Source: Janthinobacterium rivuli | GTDB lineage: Bacteria; Pseudomonadota; Gammaproteobacteria; Burkholderiales; Burkholderiaceae_D | DNA: 64,000 nucleotides | Direction: 5' to 3' | Assembly: GCF_029690045.1 (NCBI RefSeq) | Contig: NZ_CP121464.1 | Location: 4,030,001-4,094,000 of the forward strand | Shown: positions 16,148 through 26,054 of the stretch, in pieces | Layout: each line of letters begins with the position of its first letter | How positions within the stretch are numbered: the first letter of the stretch is position 1 | Program-made: the position numbers and the translations under genes | Notes under the pieces: generated by a model | The model's database searches: none | The model's input: only the letters and a program-made list of their open reading frames with translations | What the model was told of the DNA's origin: nothing

Positions 16148-17341
16148 ATGCGCACCTTGCTCACGAAGATCCGCAACACACTGGCGCCGCAGGCGGGCCT
16201 GCCTGCGGCGGCGCGCATGGAGCGACTGTCGGACCGGCGCGGCCTGCCCGCCTTCGACCCCGGCCCGCAAGCCGTCGTCAAGGCCTGCACGGCCTGGCTG
16301 TGCGCGGCGCAGGATCATTCCAGCTCAAACGACGGCGGCGTCGCGCGCGATTACAATTTGCTGACGGGCTGGTCGAGCTCCTACCCGGAGACCACCGGCT
16401 ACATCATCCCCACCATGATCGCCGTGGCGCGGCGCACGGGCGATCATGGTGAAGATGAGGCCCTGCACGGGCGGGCGCGCCGCATGCTCGATTGGTGCGT
16501 GGCCATCCAGTTCCCGCAAGGCGGCTTCCAGGGCGGGAAGATCGACTCCACCCCGCGCGTGCCCGTCACCTTCAACACGGGTCAGATCCTGCTTGGCCTG
16601 GCCGCCGGCGTGGCAGCATACGGCGAAGCCTACCGGGACGCCATGCAGCGCGCGGCAAGCTGGCTGCGCGACAGCCAGGATGCCGACGGCTGCTGGCGCA
16701 GGCATCCGACGCCGTTCGCCAGCGCGGGCGACAAGGCCTACGAAACGCATGTGGCGTGGGGCCTGTTCGAAGCGGACCGCATCGCGCCGGGACACGGCTA
16801 TGGCGCGGCCGGCCTGCGCCAGGTCGACTGGGCACTGAGCAAACAGCGTCTCAATGGCTGGTTCGCTTCGAACTGCCTCGACAATCCGCTCCTGCCCCTG
16901 ACCCATACCATCGGCTATGCCTTGCGCGGCCTGCTCGAAGCGCACCGTTTTTCGGCGCGCGCCGACCTGCTGGACGCCGCCGCGCGCACCGGCACGAGCA
17001 TCGCCAGGGCCGTGGCGGCCGACGGCTACCTGGCGGGCCGCCTCGGTCCGGACTTCCAGCCTGGGGCCTGCTACGCCTGCCTCACGGGCTCCGCGCAAAA
17101 CGCGCATTGTCTGTTCCTGCTGTACCAGCTCACGGGCGAGCGGCGCTACCTCGATGCGGGACGCCGCCTGAATAGTTACGTGCGGCGCTGCGTCAGCATC
17201 GACGGCCCCTTGCACGCGCGCGGCGGCGTCAAGGGTTCGTTTCCCGTCGATGGCGATTACGGCACCTGGGCTTACCTGAACTGGGCCGCCAAGTTCTGCA
17301 TCGATGCGAACCTGCTGGAACTGGAAATCGGCGATGCTTGA
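16148..17341 (+). CDS. Predicted alpha/alpha-toroid protein (terpenoid-cyclase/glycosidase-like fold)
   Basis: This 397-residue soluble protein has repeated helical-hairpin motifs with Gly/Trp turns: SYPETTGYIIPTM, QFPQGGFQGGKID, DSQDADGCWRRHP and GGVKGSFPVDGDYGTWAYLNWAAKF. These are typical of alpha/alpha-toroid barrels found in prenyltransferases, squalene-cyclase-like proteins and some polysaccharide-active enzymes. The DxDD cyclase motif is not evident, so catalysis of terpene chemistry is unlikely. It overlaps the AAC(3)-like acetyltransferase gene by 8 bases, implying a shared pathway, perhaps modification of a surface or exported polysaccharide (inference). No signal peptide is apparent. 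Confidence 0.75.
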   Translation: MRTLLTKIRNTLAPQAGLPAAARMERLSDRRGLPAFDPGPQAVVKACTAWLCAAQDHSSSNDGGVARDYNLLTGWSSSYPETTGYIIPTMIAVARRTGDHGEDEALHGRARRMLDWCVAIQFPQGGFQGGKIDSTPRVPVTFNTGQILLGLAAGVAAYGEAYRDAMQRAASWLRDSQDADGCWRRHPTPFASAGDKAYETHVAWGLFEADRIAPGHGYGAAGLRQVDWALSKQRLNGWFASNCLDNPLLPLTHTIGYALRGLLEAHRFSARADLLDAAARTGTSIARAVAADGYLAGRLGPDFQPGACYACLTGSAQNAHCLFLLYQLTGERRYLDAGRRLNSYVRRCVSIDGPLHARGGVKGSFPVDGDYGTWAYLNWAAKFCIDANLLELEIGDA

Positions 17342-18263
17342 ACGGGCCAAACGCGCCGCCAGGGCCGCGCTGGAAGCGTGGCGCCGCGCCGCCAGCGCCA
17401 GTCACGTGCGCCAGAGCAGGCCCCACGTGACGCGCGCCACGCTGGCGTCCGGCCTGGCGCGGCTCGGCGTGGCGCCAGGCGATACGCTGTTCGTGCATTC
17501 CTCGCTGAAAAGCCTGGGCTATGTCGAAGGCGGCGCAGTGGCCGTGATAAGTGCCCTGCAGGACGCCGTCGGCCCGCAAGGCACCCTGCTGCTGCCCACC
17601 TACTATCTGCCCGGCGGCTCCGTGCGCGCCACCTGCGCCATGCCGGACTATGTGTTCGACCCGCGCCGCCATGGCACGCACATGGGCCGGCTGCCGGAAG
17701 CCTTCCTGGCCAGTGATGCGATCCATCGCAGCATCCACCCGACACACTCCGTGTCCGCGTGGGGCCGCCATGCCGCCGATCTGACCGAGGCGCACCACCG
17801 CGCGCCCTCGATCTTCGGCATGGGCTCGCCCTGGCAGCGCTTCATCGCCTGCGAGCAGGCGAAGGTGCTGGGCCTGGGCATTTCCATGGGGCCGGTGACG
17901 TTCTACCACGCGCTGGAAGACGCCATGGGCGACGCCTTTCCCGTGCCCGTCTGGGAAGACGATGTAAAGCTGCTGGCTTGCCTGGACCACGCCGGCCGGC
18001 GCTGGGACGTGCCCGTGCGCCCGTTCGACCAGGCAGTCGCCCAGCGCCGCATCGACCATGCAAGCCGGAATGACTTGCGCGATTATTTTGCGCGCGAGTT
18101 CGACGCCGCCGGCCTGCGCGTCAACGGGCAAGTTGGCGATGCGGCGTCGTGGTGCATTCCCGCGCAGGCGTTTTATGCGCACCTGCACCGGCTGGCGTCC
18201 GAACACGTGACGATCTACGCGAGCGCGGCGCAGCTGGCGGCCCGGCCCATCGGACGCGCATGA
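17334..18263 (+). CDS. AAC(3)-family N-acetyltransferase
   Basis: This 309-residue protein starts at ATG 17334, inside the last codons of the previous gene. It has the AAC(3) hallmarks: DTLFVHSSLKSLGYVEGG near residue 45, GTLLLPTYYLPGG, and the histidine-rich active-site stretch SIHPTHSVSAWGRHAADLTEAHH. Experimentally studied members acetylate the 3-amino group of aminoglycosides, but many chromosomal relatives act on amino sugars in surface polysaccharides. Tight coupling to the toroid protein favours the latter; resistance should not be inferred from the family name. A strong bidirectional terminator follows at once. Confidence 0.83.
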   Translation: MLERAKRAARAALEAWRRAASASHVRQSRPHVTRATLASGLARLGVAPGDTLFVHSSLKSLGYVEGGAVAVISALQDAVGPQGTLLLPTYYLPGGSVRATCAMPDYVFDPRRHGTHMGRLPEAFLASDAIHRSIHPTHSVSAWGRHAADLTEAHHRAPSIFGMGSPWQRFIACEQAKVLGLGISMGPVTFYHALEDAMGDAFPVPVWEDDVKLLACLDHAGRRWDVPVRPFDQAVAQRRIDHASRNDLRDYFAREFDAAGLRVNGQVGDAASWCIPAQAFYAHLHRLASEHVTIYASAAQLAARPIGRA

Positions 18264-18264
18264 A

Positions 18265-18300
18265 AAAACCGCCCGGATCGTCATGACACCGGGCGGTTTT
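18265..18300. terminator. Bidirectional terminator between AAC(3)-like and OPT genes
   Basis: A twelve-base arm pair (AAAACCGCCCGG and its complement) around a 12-base loop has a T run on either strand, placed between convergent stops at 18263 and 18320. Confidence 0.85.
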
Positions 18301-18319
18301 ACTTGGGTTGGCTACAACA

Positions 18320-20587
18320 TCAAGCCTGCGGGCGGTCCGCCTTCTTCTCTCTTGCGACGATATACAGCAGCACGATGATGACGGCATATGGCAGCAGCGA
18401 CAGCGCATCCGAATGCAGGCCCGCATAGAACGGATTGCCATGCTCGGCCCAGTCGGCCATCATCTGGTCGAAGTGCGTCAGCACGCCGGCCGTAATCGCA
18501 ATGATGATGCCGGCCAGCGCGCCGCCGGCGATGTAGCCGGAAGCGAGCAGCACGCCCGAGCTGCGGTCGCCCGCCAGCTGGCGCTCTTCCTCGTTCAGCT
18601 TTGCATTGTGTTCCAGCTTGTTGTTGCGGCGGTCCGCCAGCCAGCGCACCAGGCCGCCGACGAAAATCGGCAAGGTCGACGACAGCGGCAGGTACACGCC
18701 CACGGAAAACGCCAGCGACGGAATGCCAGCCATTTCCAGCACCACGGCGATCATCACGCCGAACAGCACCAGGGTCCACGGCAGCTGCTGGTCGAGGATG
18801 CCCTTGATGATGTAGGACATCAGCACGGCCTTCGGCGCATCGTATTTCTTCACTTCCGAGCCGTCCGGACGCTTGCTGTAATGGCCATTGATGCCCGGAT
18901 CGACCAGGTAAGCCAGCTGGCCATCTTCCTTAACGAAATACTTGCCGGCCGGGCCGCCCACGGTGTCCGTCTTTTGCCAGACTTTATACGTATTGTGGTC
19001 CGTATCGGCTTGCGGGCCATGCAGTTCGCCCGTCACCGTCAGCTTCGACGCATCGACCGTCAGGCCAGGCGCCACTTGCGCGGCCGGCACGTAGACGGTG
19101 CTCGCTTCATTCAGTTTCAACAGAATCGGACCGAGGATCAGCGCCGACGACAAGGCACCCGCCAGAATCGCGTACTGCTGCAGGCGCGGCGTGGCGCCCA
19201 CCAGGTAGCCGGTTTTCAAGTCTTGCGAGGTGGTGCCCGCATTGCTGGCGGCGATGCACACGATGGCGCCCACCGACAGGGCAGTCACATAGTAACGCCC
19301 GCCCGTCCAGCCCATGATCAGGAAGATCAGGCAAGTGAACAGCAAGGTGGCCACGGCCATGCCGGAAATCGGGTTCGACGACGAGCCGATTTCGCCCGTC
19401 AGGCGCGACGACACGGTGGCGAACAAAAAGCCGAAGACGAGGATCAGCAGCGCGCCGAGGAAGTTCATGTGCAGCGGCGTGGCGAAGGTGATCACGGCGA
19501 TGATGGACAGGCAGCCGATGATGACCCATTTCAGTGGGATATCCTGGTCCGTGCGCAGGGTGGAATTGCTCTTGACGCCCTTGCCGATGCCTTTCAGGCC
19601 GGCCGACAGGCTGCGCCAGATCATGGGCATGGCGCGCACCAGCGAAATCAGGCCGCCGGCGGCCACGGCGCCCGCGCCGATATACAGCACGTAGGCGCTG
19701 CGCACGTCGTCCGCGCCCATTTCGCTGATCAACTTGGTGCCCGGCGAGAGCACGGTGGTCAGGCTGTCGCCGAAGAACTTGATCATCGGGATCAAGAGCA
19801 GATACGACAGCACGCCGCCGGCCGCCATGGTGGCGGCGATGCGCGGGCCGATGATGTAGCCCACGCCCAGCAATTCAGGGGAAATCTCGGCGCCGATGGA
19901 GCCGCCCTTCAGCGGCGCGGCAAATTCCACGCCCGGCGTATCCCGCCAGCCCTTGAACGAGATATTGAAGACTTTATACAGCAAGCCGACGGCAAAGCCG
20001 CCGAAGATGATCTTCGCGCGGCGCTTGGCGTCCAGCGCGGCAGCCGAGTCTTTCTCAATGCTTTCGCCGGCGGCGATGCGCGATTCTTCCGTGGCGGCCG
20101 CCTTGAGTACTTCGGCGCAGGCCGTGCCTTCGGGGAATTTGAGTTCCTTGTGCTGGTCGACGATCATGGTGCGGCGCATGGGGATCATCATCAGGATGCC
20201 CAGCAGGCCGCCGAGGATACCGACCAGCATGACCCGCGAGATTTCCAGGTCGAAGCCGAGGATCAGGATGGCGGGCATGGTCACGCCCAGGCCGAAGGCC
20301 AGCGATTCGCCGGCCGAACCGGCCGTTTGCGTGATGCTGTTTTCCAGGATCGACGAATCCTTGCCGCCCACCTTCTTGGCCAGGCCGAACAGGGTGATGG
20401 CGATCACGGCGACGGGAATCGAGGCGCTGACGGTCAGGCCCACTTTCAGCACCAGGTACAGCGAGGAGGCGCCAAAGACCATCCCCAGGATGACGCCCAT
20501 GAACAGCGCGCGGAAGGTCATCTCGGGCAGCTTCGCATCGGCCGGGATATAGGGCTTCACGACGCTCGGTGTTGCATCTTTTGCCAT
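18320..20587 (-). CDS. OPT-family oligopeptide transporter
   Basis: This 755-residue, many-helix inner-membrane protein starts at ATG 20587 after AAGGA. The N-terminal pattern LPEMTFRALFMGVILGMVFGASSLYLVLKVGLTVSASIPVAVIAITLF and the segment NSITQTAGSAGESLAFG are typical of the bacterial OPT branch. A soluble loop of about 100 residues (around YVPAAQVAPGLTVDAS) interrupts the C-terminal half. Family members carry peptides, siderophore-like conjugates or metal chelates; the cargo cannot be told here. A hairpin with a T run lies in its leader. Confidence 0.9.
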   Translation of the reverse strand: MAKDATPSVVKPYIPADAKLPEMTFRALFMGVILGMVFGASSLYLVLKVGLTVSASIPVAVIAITLFGLAKKVGGKDSSILENSITQTAGSAGESLAFGLGVTMPAILILGFDLEISRVMLVGILGGLLGILMMIPMRRTMIVDQHKELKFPEGTACAEVLKAAATEESRIAAGESIEKDSAAALDAKRRAKIIFGGFAVGLLYKVFNISFKGWRDTPGVEFAAPLKGGSIGAEISPELLGVGYIIGPRIAATMAAGGVLSYLLLIPMIKFFGDSLTTVLSPGTKLISEMGADDVRSAYVLYIGAGAVAAGGLISLVRAMPMIWRSLSAGLKGIGKGVKSNSTLRTDQDIPLKWVIIGCLSIIAVITFATPLHMNFLGALLILVFGFLFATVSSRLTGEIGSSSNPISGMAVATLLFTCLIFLIMGWTGGRYYVTALSVGAIVCIAASNAGTTSQDLKTGYLVGATPRLQQYAILAGALSSALILGPILLKLNEASTVYVPAAQVAPGLTVDASKLTVTGELHGPQADTDHNTYKVWQKTDTVGGPAGKYFVKEDGQLAYLVDPGINGHYSKRPDGSEVKKYDAPKAVLMSYIIKGILDQQLPWTLVLFGVMIAVVLEMAGIPSLAFSVGVYLPLSSTLPIFVGGLVRWLADRRNNKLEHNAKLNEEERQLAGDRSSGVLLASGYIAGGALAGIIIAITAGVLTHFDQMMADWAEHGNPFYAGLHSDALSLLPYAVIIVLLYIVAREKKADRPQA

Positions 20588-20616
20588 GGATATTTCCTTA
20601 ATTTTTAAAAATAAAC

Positions 20617-20638
20617 AGCCCGGATTGACGCCCGGGCT
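20617..20638 (-). promoter_or_regulatory. Leader hairpin with T run before the OPT gene
   Basis: Arms AGCCCGG (20617-20623) and CCGGGCT (20632-20638) form a seven-pair stem. On the minus strand it is followed by GTTTATTTTT, about 20 bases before the OPT ribosome site. This resembles an intrinsic terminator in the leader, hence possible attenuation. No upstream minus-strand gene would need it as a plain terminator. Confidence 0.45.
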
Positions 20639-20798
20639 ATTTTCTTGAAGCCGAGACTATCGCACAGCCGCGTTTCGATGAAAAGGTTTTTTGCTCCCGG
20701 TCCCGGCGCCTGGCCCGGCGCCCCGCCCGCACGGGAGGCGCTGGCGCATTGGTCTATAATCGCTGCCACCGTGCCTTGCACGCTCACGTGAGACTGCC

Positions 20799-23126
20799 TT
20801 GACTGCCAAACGAACCGGATTCCCCTGGCCTTCCCGCCGCGCCACCGTGCGCGGCTTCATCATCGCCGGCTGCGCCGCGCTGGCCGCCGCCGTGCTGCTG
20901 GCCGCCTACCTGTTCCTGTACGTGCGCCCGCGCCTGCCCGAACTGGACGTCATCACCGACTACCAGCCGAAGATACCGCTGCGCGTGTACACGGCCGACA
21001 ATGTGCTGATCGGCGAATTCGGCGAAGAACACCGCGACTTCGTGCCGATCGCGCAAGTGCCGGAAATGATGAAAAAGGCCTTGCTGGCCATCGAGGATGG
21101 CCGCTTCTACGAACACCACGGCATCGACTTCGTGCGCGCCGGCGGCGCCGTGCTGTCGAACCTGCGCCACGGCTTCGGCCACGGCGGCGGTTCCACCATC
21201 ACCATGCAGGTGGCGCGCAACTTCTTCCTGACGCGCGAAAAAGTCGCCTCGCGCAAGCTCAATGAAATCATGCTGGCCCTGAAAATCGAGGCTGCCCTGT
21301 CGAAAGACCAGATTCTCGAGCTGTACATGAACCAGATGTACCTGGGCCAGCGCTCGTTCGGCTTCGGCAGCGCGGCGCAGACCTACTTCGGCAAACCGCT
21401 GAATGAACTGTCGATCGCGGAAATGGCCATGCTGGCCGGCTTGCCGCAAAACCCGTCGCGGCATAACCCGATCAGCAATCCGAAAAAGGCGCACGCGCGC
21501 CAGCAACTGGTCTTGAAACGCATGCGCGAACTCGATTACATCAGCGAAGGCCAGTACCAGCAAGCGCTGGCCCAGCCGCTGCATATCAATACCCGCGGCA
21601 AGCAGGGTTTCGACACGCACGCCGAATACGTGGCCGAACTGGCGCGCCAGGCCGTGTATGCCCAGTACAAGGAAGACAGCTACACCAAGGGCATCAGCGT
21701 CTACACGACGATCCTGAAAGCGGACCAGGACGCGGCCTACGCCTCGACGCGCCGCAACGTCATCGCCTACGACCAGCGCCACGGCTACCGCGGCCCGGAA
21801 ACCTTCATCGACATGCCGCTCGACGCCGAGCAGCGCGACGACGCCATCGATGCTGCACTGCAAAAACGCCCGGACAGCGACGGCCTGATCGCCGCCGTCG
21901 TCACGGAAGTGGTTAGCGGCAAGGTGGTGGCCGACACGGGCGACGGCGACGCCAAGGCCATCACGGGCGAAGGCCTGCGCTTTGCCGCCCCTGCCCTGTC
22001 CGCCAAGGCCAGCGCTGGCATCAAGCTGCGCCCGGGCGCCGTGATCCGCATCAGCAAGGATGGCAAGGGCAACTGGGCCATCACGCAAGTACCGCTGGTG
22101 GCCGCCGCCTTCGTCTCGCTCGATGCGGAAACGGGCGCCTACCACGCGATGGTGGGCGGCTTCGACTACAACCTGCAAAAGTTCAACCACGTCACGCAAG
22201 CCTGGCGCCAGCCCGGTTCGGCCATGAAGCCCTTCGTGTATTCGGCGGCGCTGGAAAAAGGCTTTTCGCCGGCCACCCTGATCAACGACGTGCCCCTGGA
22301 AATGCAGGCGGGCGGCAAGGTGTGGGCGCCGCAGAATGACGACTTCAAGTTCGACGGCCCGATCACCATGCGCTACGCGCTGGCGCAATCGAAGAACGTG
22401 GCCTCGGTGCGCATCCTGCGCGCGCTGGGCGTGTCGTACACGCACGACTTCATGGAAAAATTCGGTTTCGACCCGGCGCGCCAGCCCAGCAATCTGACGA
22501 TGGCGCTGGGCACGGGTTCCGTCACGCCCGTGCAGATGGCGGGTGCCTACGCCCTGTTCGCCAACGGCGGCCACCAGGTGGAACCGTATCTGATCGACCG
22601 CATCGTCGACGCCAAGGGCACGGTGCTGATGCAGACCAAACCGCCCGCGCCGAACGATGACAAGACCCTGGCGCTGGACCCGCGCAACGCCTTCGTGATG
22701 GACAGCATGCTGCGCGAAGTCACGCGCACCGGCACGGGCGCGGCGGCGACGAAAAAACTGGGGCGCGGCGACATCGCCGGCAAGACGGGCACCACCAGCG
22801 ACGCCGTCGACGGCTGGTTCGCCGGCTATGGCGGCGGCATCGTGGCGGTGGCGTGGATGGGCTATGACGAACCCAAATCCCTGGGCGGGCGCGAATTCGG
22901 CTCCTCGCTGGCCATGCCGATCTGGATCGACTACATGCGCACGGCCCTGTCGGCGCGCCCGCAAATCACGCGCGCCGTGCCGGCGGGCCTGAGCCAGGTC
23001 GACGGCGAGTGGCTGTACGACGAATTCATCGACATGAATGGCGTCAAGACGCTGGATATGGATGTGGAAACGCCGACGGATCCGGCGGCCGTGCCAGAGA
23101 CGGTGCCGGTGGAAACCTCGAACTGA
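20799..23126 (+). CDS. mrcA: Penicillin-binding protein 1A
   Basis: This 775-residue class A PBP has a cytoplasmic basic stretch, a membrane anchor at about residues 18-41, a GT51 glycosyltransferase domain with the catalytic EDGRFYEHHGID and GGSTITMQ motifs, and a transpeptidase domain with SxxK at Ser474 (GSAMKPF), SKN at 531-533 and KTGTTSD at 662. It polymerises and crosslinks peptidoglycan in the periplasm. The start is a TTG at 20799; no ATG fits before the anchor. TATAAT at 20755-20760 is a plausible -10 box. The length is normal for proteobacterial PBP1A. It is monocistronic with its own terminator. Confidence 0.95.
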   Translation: MTAKRTGFPWPSRRATVRGFIIAGCAALAAAVLLAAYLFLYVRPRLPELDVITDYQPKIPLRVYTADNVLIGEFGEEHRDFVPIAQVPEMMKKALLAIEDGRFYEHHGIDFVRAGGAVLSNLRHGFGHGGGSTITMQVARNFFLTREKVASRKLNEIMLALKIEAALSKDQILELYMNQMYLGQRSFGFGSAAQTYFGKPLNELSIAEMAMLAGLPQNPSRHNPISNPKKAHARQQLVLKRMRELDYISEGQYQQALAQPLHINTRGKQGFDTHAEYVAELARQAVYAQYKEDSYTKGISVYTTILKADQDAAYASTRRNVIAYDQRHGYRGPETFIDMPLDAEQRDDAIDAALQKRPDSDGLIAAVVTEVVSGKVVADTGDGDAKAITGEGLRFAAPALSAKASAGIKLRPGAVIRISKDGKGNWAITQVPLVAAAFVSLDAETGAYHAMVGGFDYNLQKFNHVTQAWRQPGSAMKPFVYSAALEKGFSPATLINDVPLEMQAGGKVWAPQNDDFKFDGPITMRYALAQSKNVASVRILRALGVSYTHDFMEKFGFDPARQPSNLTMALGTGSVTPVQMAGAYALFANGGHQVEPYLIDRIVDAKGTVLMQTKPPAPNDDKTLALDPRNAFVMDSMLREVTRTGTGAAATKKLGRGDIAGKTGTTSDAVDGWFAGYGGGIVAVAWMGYDEPKSLGGREFGSSLAMPIWIDYMRTALSARPQITRAVPAGLSQVDGEWLYDEFIDMNGVKTLDMDVETPTDPAAVPETVPVETSN

Positions 23127-23137
23127 TGGACCAGTAG

Positions 23138-23167
23138 GTCGGGTTAGCCGGAACGGCGTAACCCGAC
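23138..23167. repeat. REP-like inverted repeat after mrcA
   Basis: GTCGGGTTAGCCG pairs with CGGC-TAACCCGAC around a GAA loop with one bulged base. GTCGG-TTA...TAA-CCGAC elements of this type are often seen as dispersed intergenic repeats in betaproteobacteria (from memory). It sits between the mrcA stop and its terminator. Confidence 0.65.
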
Positions 23168-23170
23168 AAG

Positions 23171-23190
23171 ACGCCGTTGGCGGCGTTTTT
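23171..23190 (+). terminator. Intrinsic terminator of mrcA
   Basis: A six-pair stem ACGCCG/CGGCGT with a four-base loop is followed by a T run. It abuts the stop codon of the convergent TetR gene at 23189. Confidence 0.75.
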
Positions 23191-23887
23191 ACGCCGCCTT
23201 GACCATGCTCAAATACCCGCGCACCGTACTGACGACGCTGTCGGCAAAATCGTCGACATTGACCTTCGCCGCACGGTACTTCCAGCGTTTCACGTACCAG
23301 TCCTGGAACAGGGCCAGGCAGTGTGCGGCAAGCAAGGTGGGATCGCCCTGCGGCTTCGGTTCAATTTCCCCGATGGTGGCGGCGATCAGGGTCTGCACAT
23401 ACAGTTCCGAATTTTTCGCCATGCTGCGCTGCTCCACCTGCAGCACGCGCGAATCCATGAAGACAAAATAAAACCACGGCTGCAGCACTTCGGACAGGTA
23501 GATCGACGAGCGTATCATCGCTTCCAGGCGGTCCAGCGGCGACTTCACGTCCGCAAACAGCAGCGGCAAGGCTTGCGTGGCGTGGCGCACCACGTCCTCG
23601 ATCATTTCGGCCAGTTGATCCTTGCTGGTGATATAGCCATACAGGCCGCCCATCGACAGCCCGGTCTCGCGGCACAAATCGCGCAAGCTCATGGCGCGGA
23701 AGCCCACGTCATTGGCCAGGCGGAAGGTGGCGACGAAGATGCGTTCAAGATTTTCCAGCGCCGGCTTGCGGCGTTTGACGCCGATGCGCTCCGCGTGGCG
23801 GTCAAGAATATATTCCCAGATGTTTTCGCCATTTAACGGCGTCATCTGCTGAAACTGTTCAAAATTAAAATGGGTCGACAAGTGCAT
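23189..23887 (-). CDS. TetR-family transcriptional regulator
   Basis: The TetR DNA-binding domain is clear: LERIFVATFRLANDVGFRAMSLRDLCRETGLSMGGLYGYITSKDQLAEMI, with a ligand-binding helical domain after it. The start is uncertain. ATG 23887 (MHLSTHFNFEQFQQ) gives 232 residues, and the frame is open to 23938, but no candidate has a strong ribosome site. A minus-strand TATAAT at 23976-23971 would serve as -10. It is divergent from the lipase operon and may regulate it. The ligand is unknown. Confidence 0.85.
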   Translation of the reverse strand: MHLSTHFNFEQFQQMTPLNGENIWEYILDRHAERIGVKRRKPALENLERIFVATFRLANDVGFRAMSLRDLCRETGLSMGGLYGYITSKDQLAEMIEDVVRHATQALPLLFADVKSPLDRLEAMIRSSIYLSEVLQPWFYFVFMDSRVLQVEQRSMAKNSELYVQTLIAATIGEIEPKPQGDPTLLAAHCLALFQDWYVKRWKYRAAKVNVDDFADSVVSTVRGYLSMVKAA

Positions 23888-25120
<1,233 letters not shown>

Positions 25121-25130
25121 GGAGAAGCGC

Positions 25131-26051
25131 ATGCACGCGAAATGGATCTTCGGCGGCAGCCTGGCGGCCCTGGCCCTGTACCTGGCGCTGCGCCCGGGCG
25201 AGGCGCCCGCCCCGCCGCCGGAAAAGGCGGAACCGGACCTGTTCGCGTTCGTGCGCTCGATGGAAGGCACGCGGCCCGACGGCAACGTGACGGTGGCCGC
25301 CGGCGACAAGCTGGTGGTCGACGCGGAACTGGGCCACCTGTTCGACTACTATCTGGCGGGCCTCGGCGAAAAGCCGCTGGCCGCCATCCGCAGCCAGATC
25401 GAGGCGGAACTCGACAAGCGCCTGGCGCCCGTGCCCGCCCGCGAAGCGAAACGCCTGCTTGGCGCGTACCTGGCCTACAAGCAGGCGCTGGCCGGCGCGG
25501 AACAGGCCTTGCCGGCGCAAGCCGATGCGGCCCTGGCGGCGCGCGCACGCCTGCAAGCCATGCGCGCCTTGCGCGGCAATTACTTTACAGCCGAGGAAAG
25601 CGCGGGCCTGTTCGGCGCCAGCGACGCGTATGACGACGACGCCGTGGCGCGCATGGCGATACTCGGCGACGCATCGCTCGACGAGGCGCAGCGCCAGGCG
25701 CAACTGGCCGCGCTGGACCAGAAAATGTCGCCGGCCCAGCGCGCCGCACGCGACGCGCCGCTGCAGGTGGCGCAGCTGGACGCCTCCGTCAAGGCCTTGC
25801 GGGCACAGGGCGGCGGCGAAAATGAAGTCTATCGCCTGCGCGCCGGCACGTTCACGCCGGCGGCGGCGGCGCGCCTGGCGGAACTGGACCGCGAGGAATC
25901 GCAGTGGCAGCAGCGCATCATCGCCTATCAAGCGCTCAAAGCACAGAAAGCCGCCCTTCCCGGCGGCGCGCAGGATGCGGCAGCACTGCAGCAGCTGCGC
26001 GACGCCAGTTTCACGCCGGAGGAACAGCGCCGGCTGGGGGCCTACGAATAG
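25131..26051 (+). CDS. lifO: Lipase-specific foldase (Lif/LifO)
   Basis: This 306-residue protein starts at ATG 25131, directly after GGAGAAGCGC. The N-terminal hydrophobic segment (WIFGGSLAALALYLAL) anchors it in the inner membrane, and a proline-rich linker follows. The foldase signature RxxFDYxxxxxGE appears as LGHLFDYYLAGLGEKPL near residue 70, with the Arg position occupied by Leu/Gly rather than the usual residue. The helical C-terminal domain, rich in Ala, Arg and Gln, matches the scaffold that wraps the lipase in the periplasm. It is cotranscribed with the lipase and ends three bases before the convergent regulator gene. Confidence 0.9.
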   Translation: MHAKWIFGGSLAALALYLALRPGEAPAPPPEKAEPDLFAFVRSMEGTRPDGNVTVAAGDKLVVDAELGHLFDYYLAGLGEKPLAAIRSQIEAELDKRLAPVPAREAKRLLGAYLAYKQALAGAEQALPAQADAALAARARLQAMRALRGNYFTAEESAGLFGASDAYDDDAVARMAILGDASLDEAQRQAQLAALDQKMSPAQRAARDAPLQVAQLDASVKALRAQGGGENEVYRLRAGTFTPAAAARLAELDREESQWQQRIIAYQALKAQKAALPGGAQDAAALQQLRDASFTPEEQRRLGAYE

Positions 26052-26054
26052 CGC

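Noticed and set aside
17334..18263. Aminoglycoside resistance gene
   Set aside because: AAC(3) fold is clear, but chromosomal operon context with a toroid protein and no mobile-element signs argue for a native amino-sugar substrate.
18308..20608. 766-codon open frame on the plus strand opposite the OPT gene
   Set aside because: The antisense frame is open because of GC-biased codon use; its product is a His/Arg/Gln/Ala-rich string with no domain, while the minus strand encodes a clear OPT transporter.
20784..22964. 726-codon minus frame opposite mrcA
   Set aside because: Low-complexity Arg/His/Val composition and no motif; the plus strand carries all PBP1A catalytic motifs.
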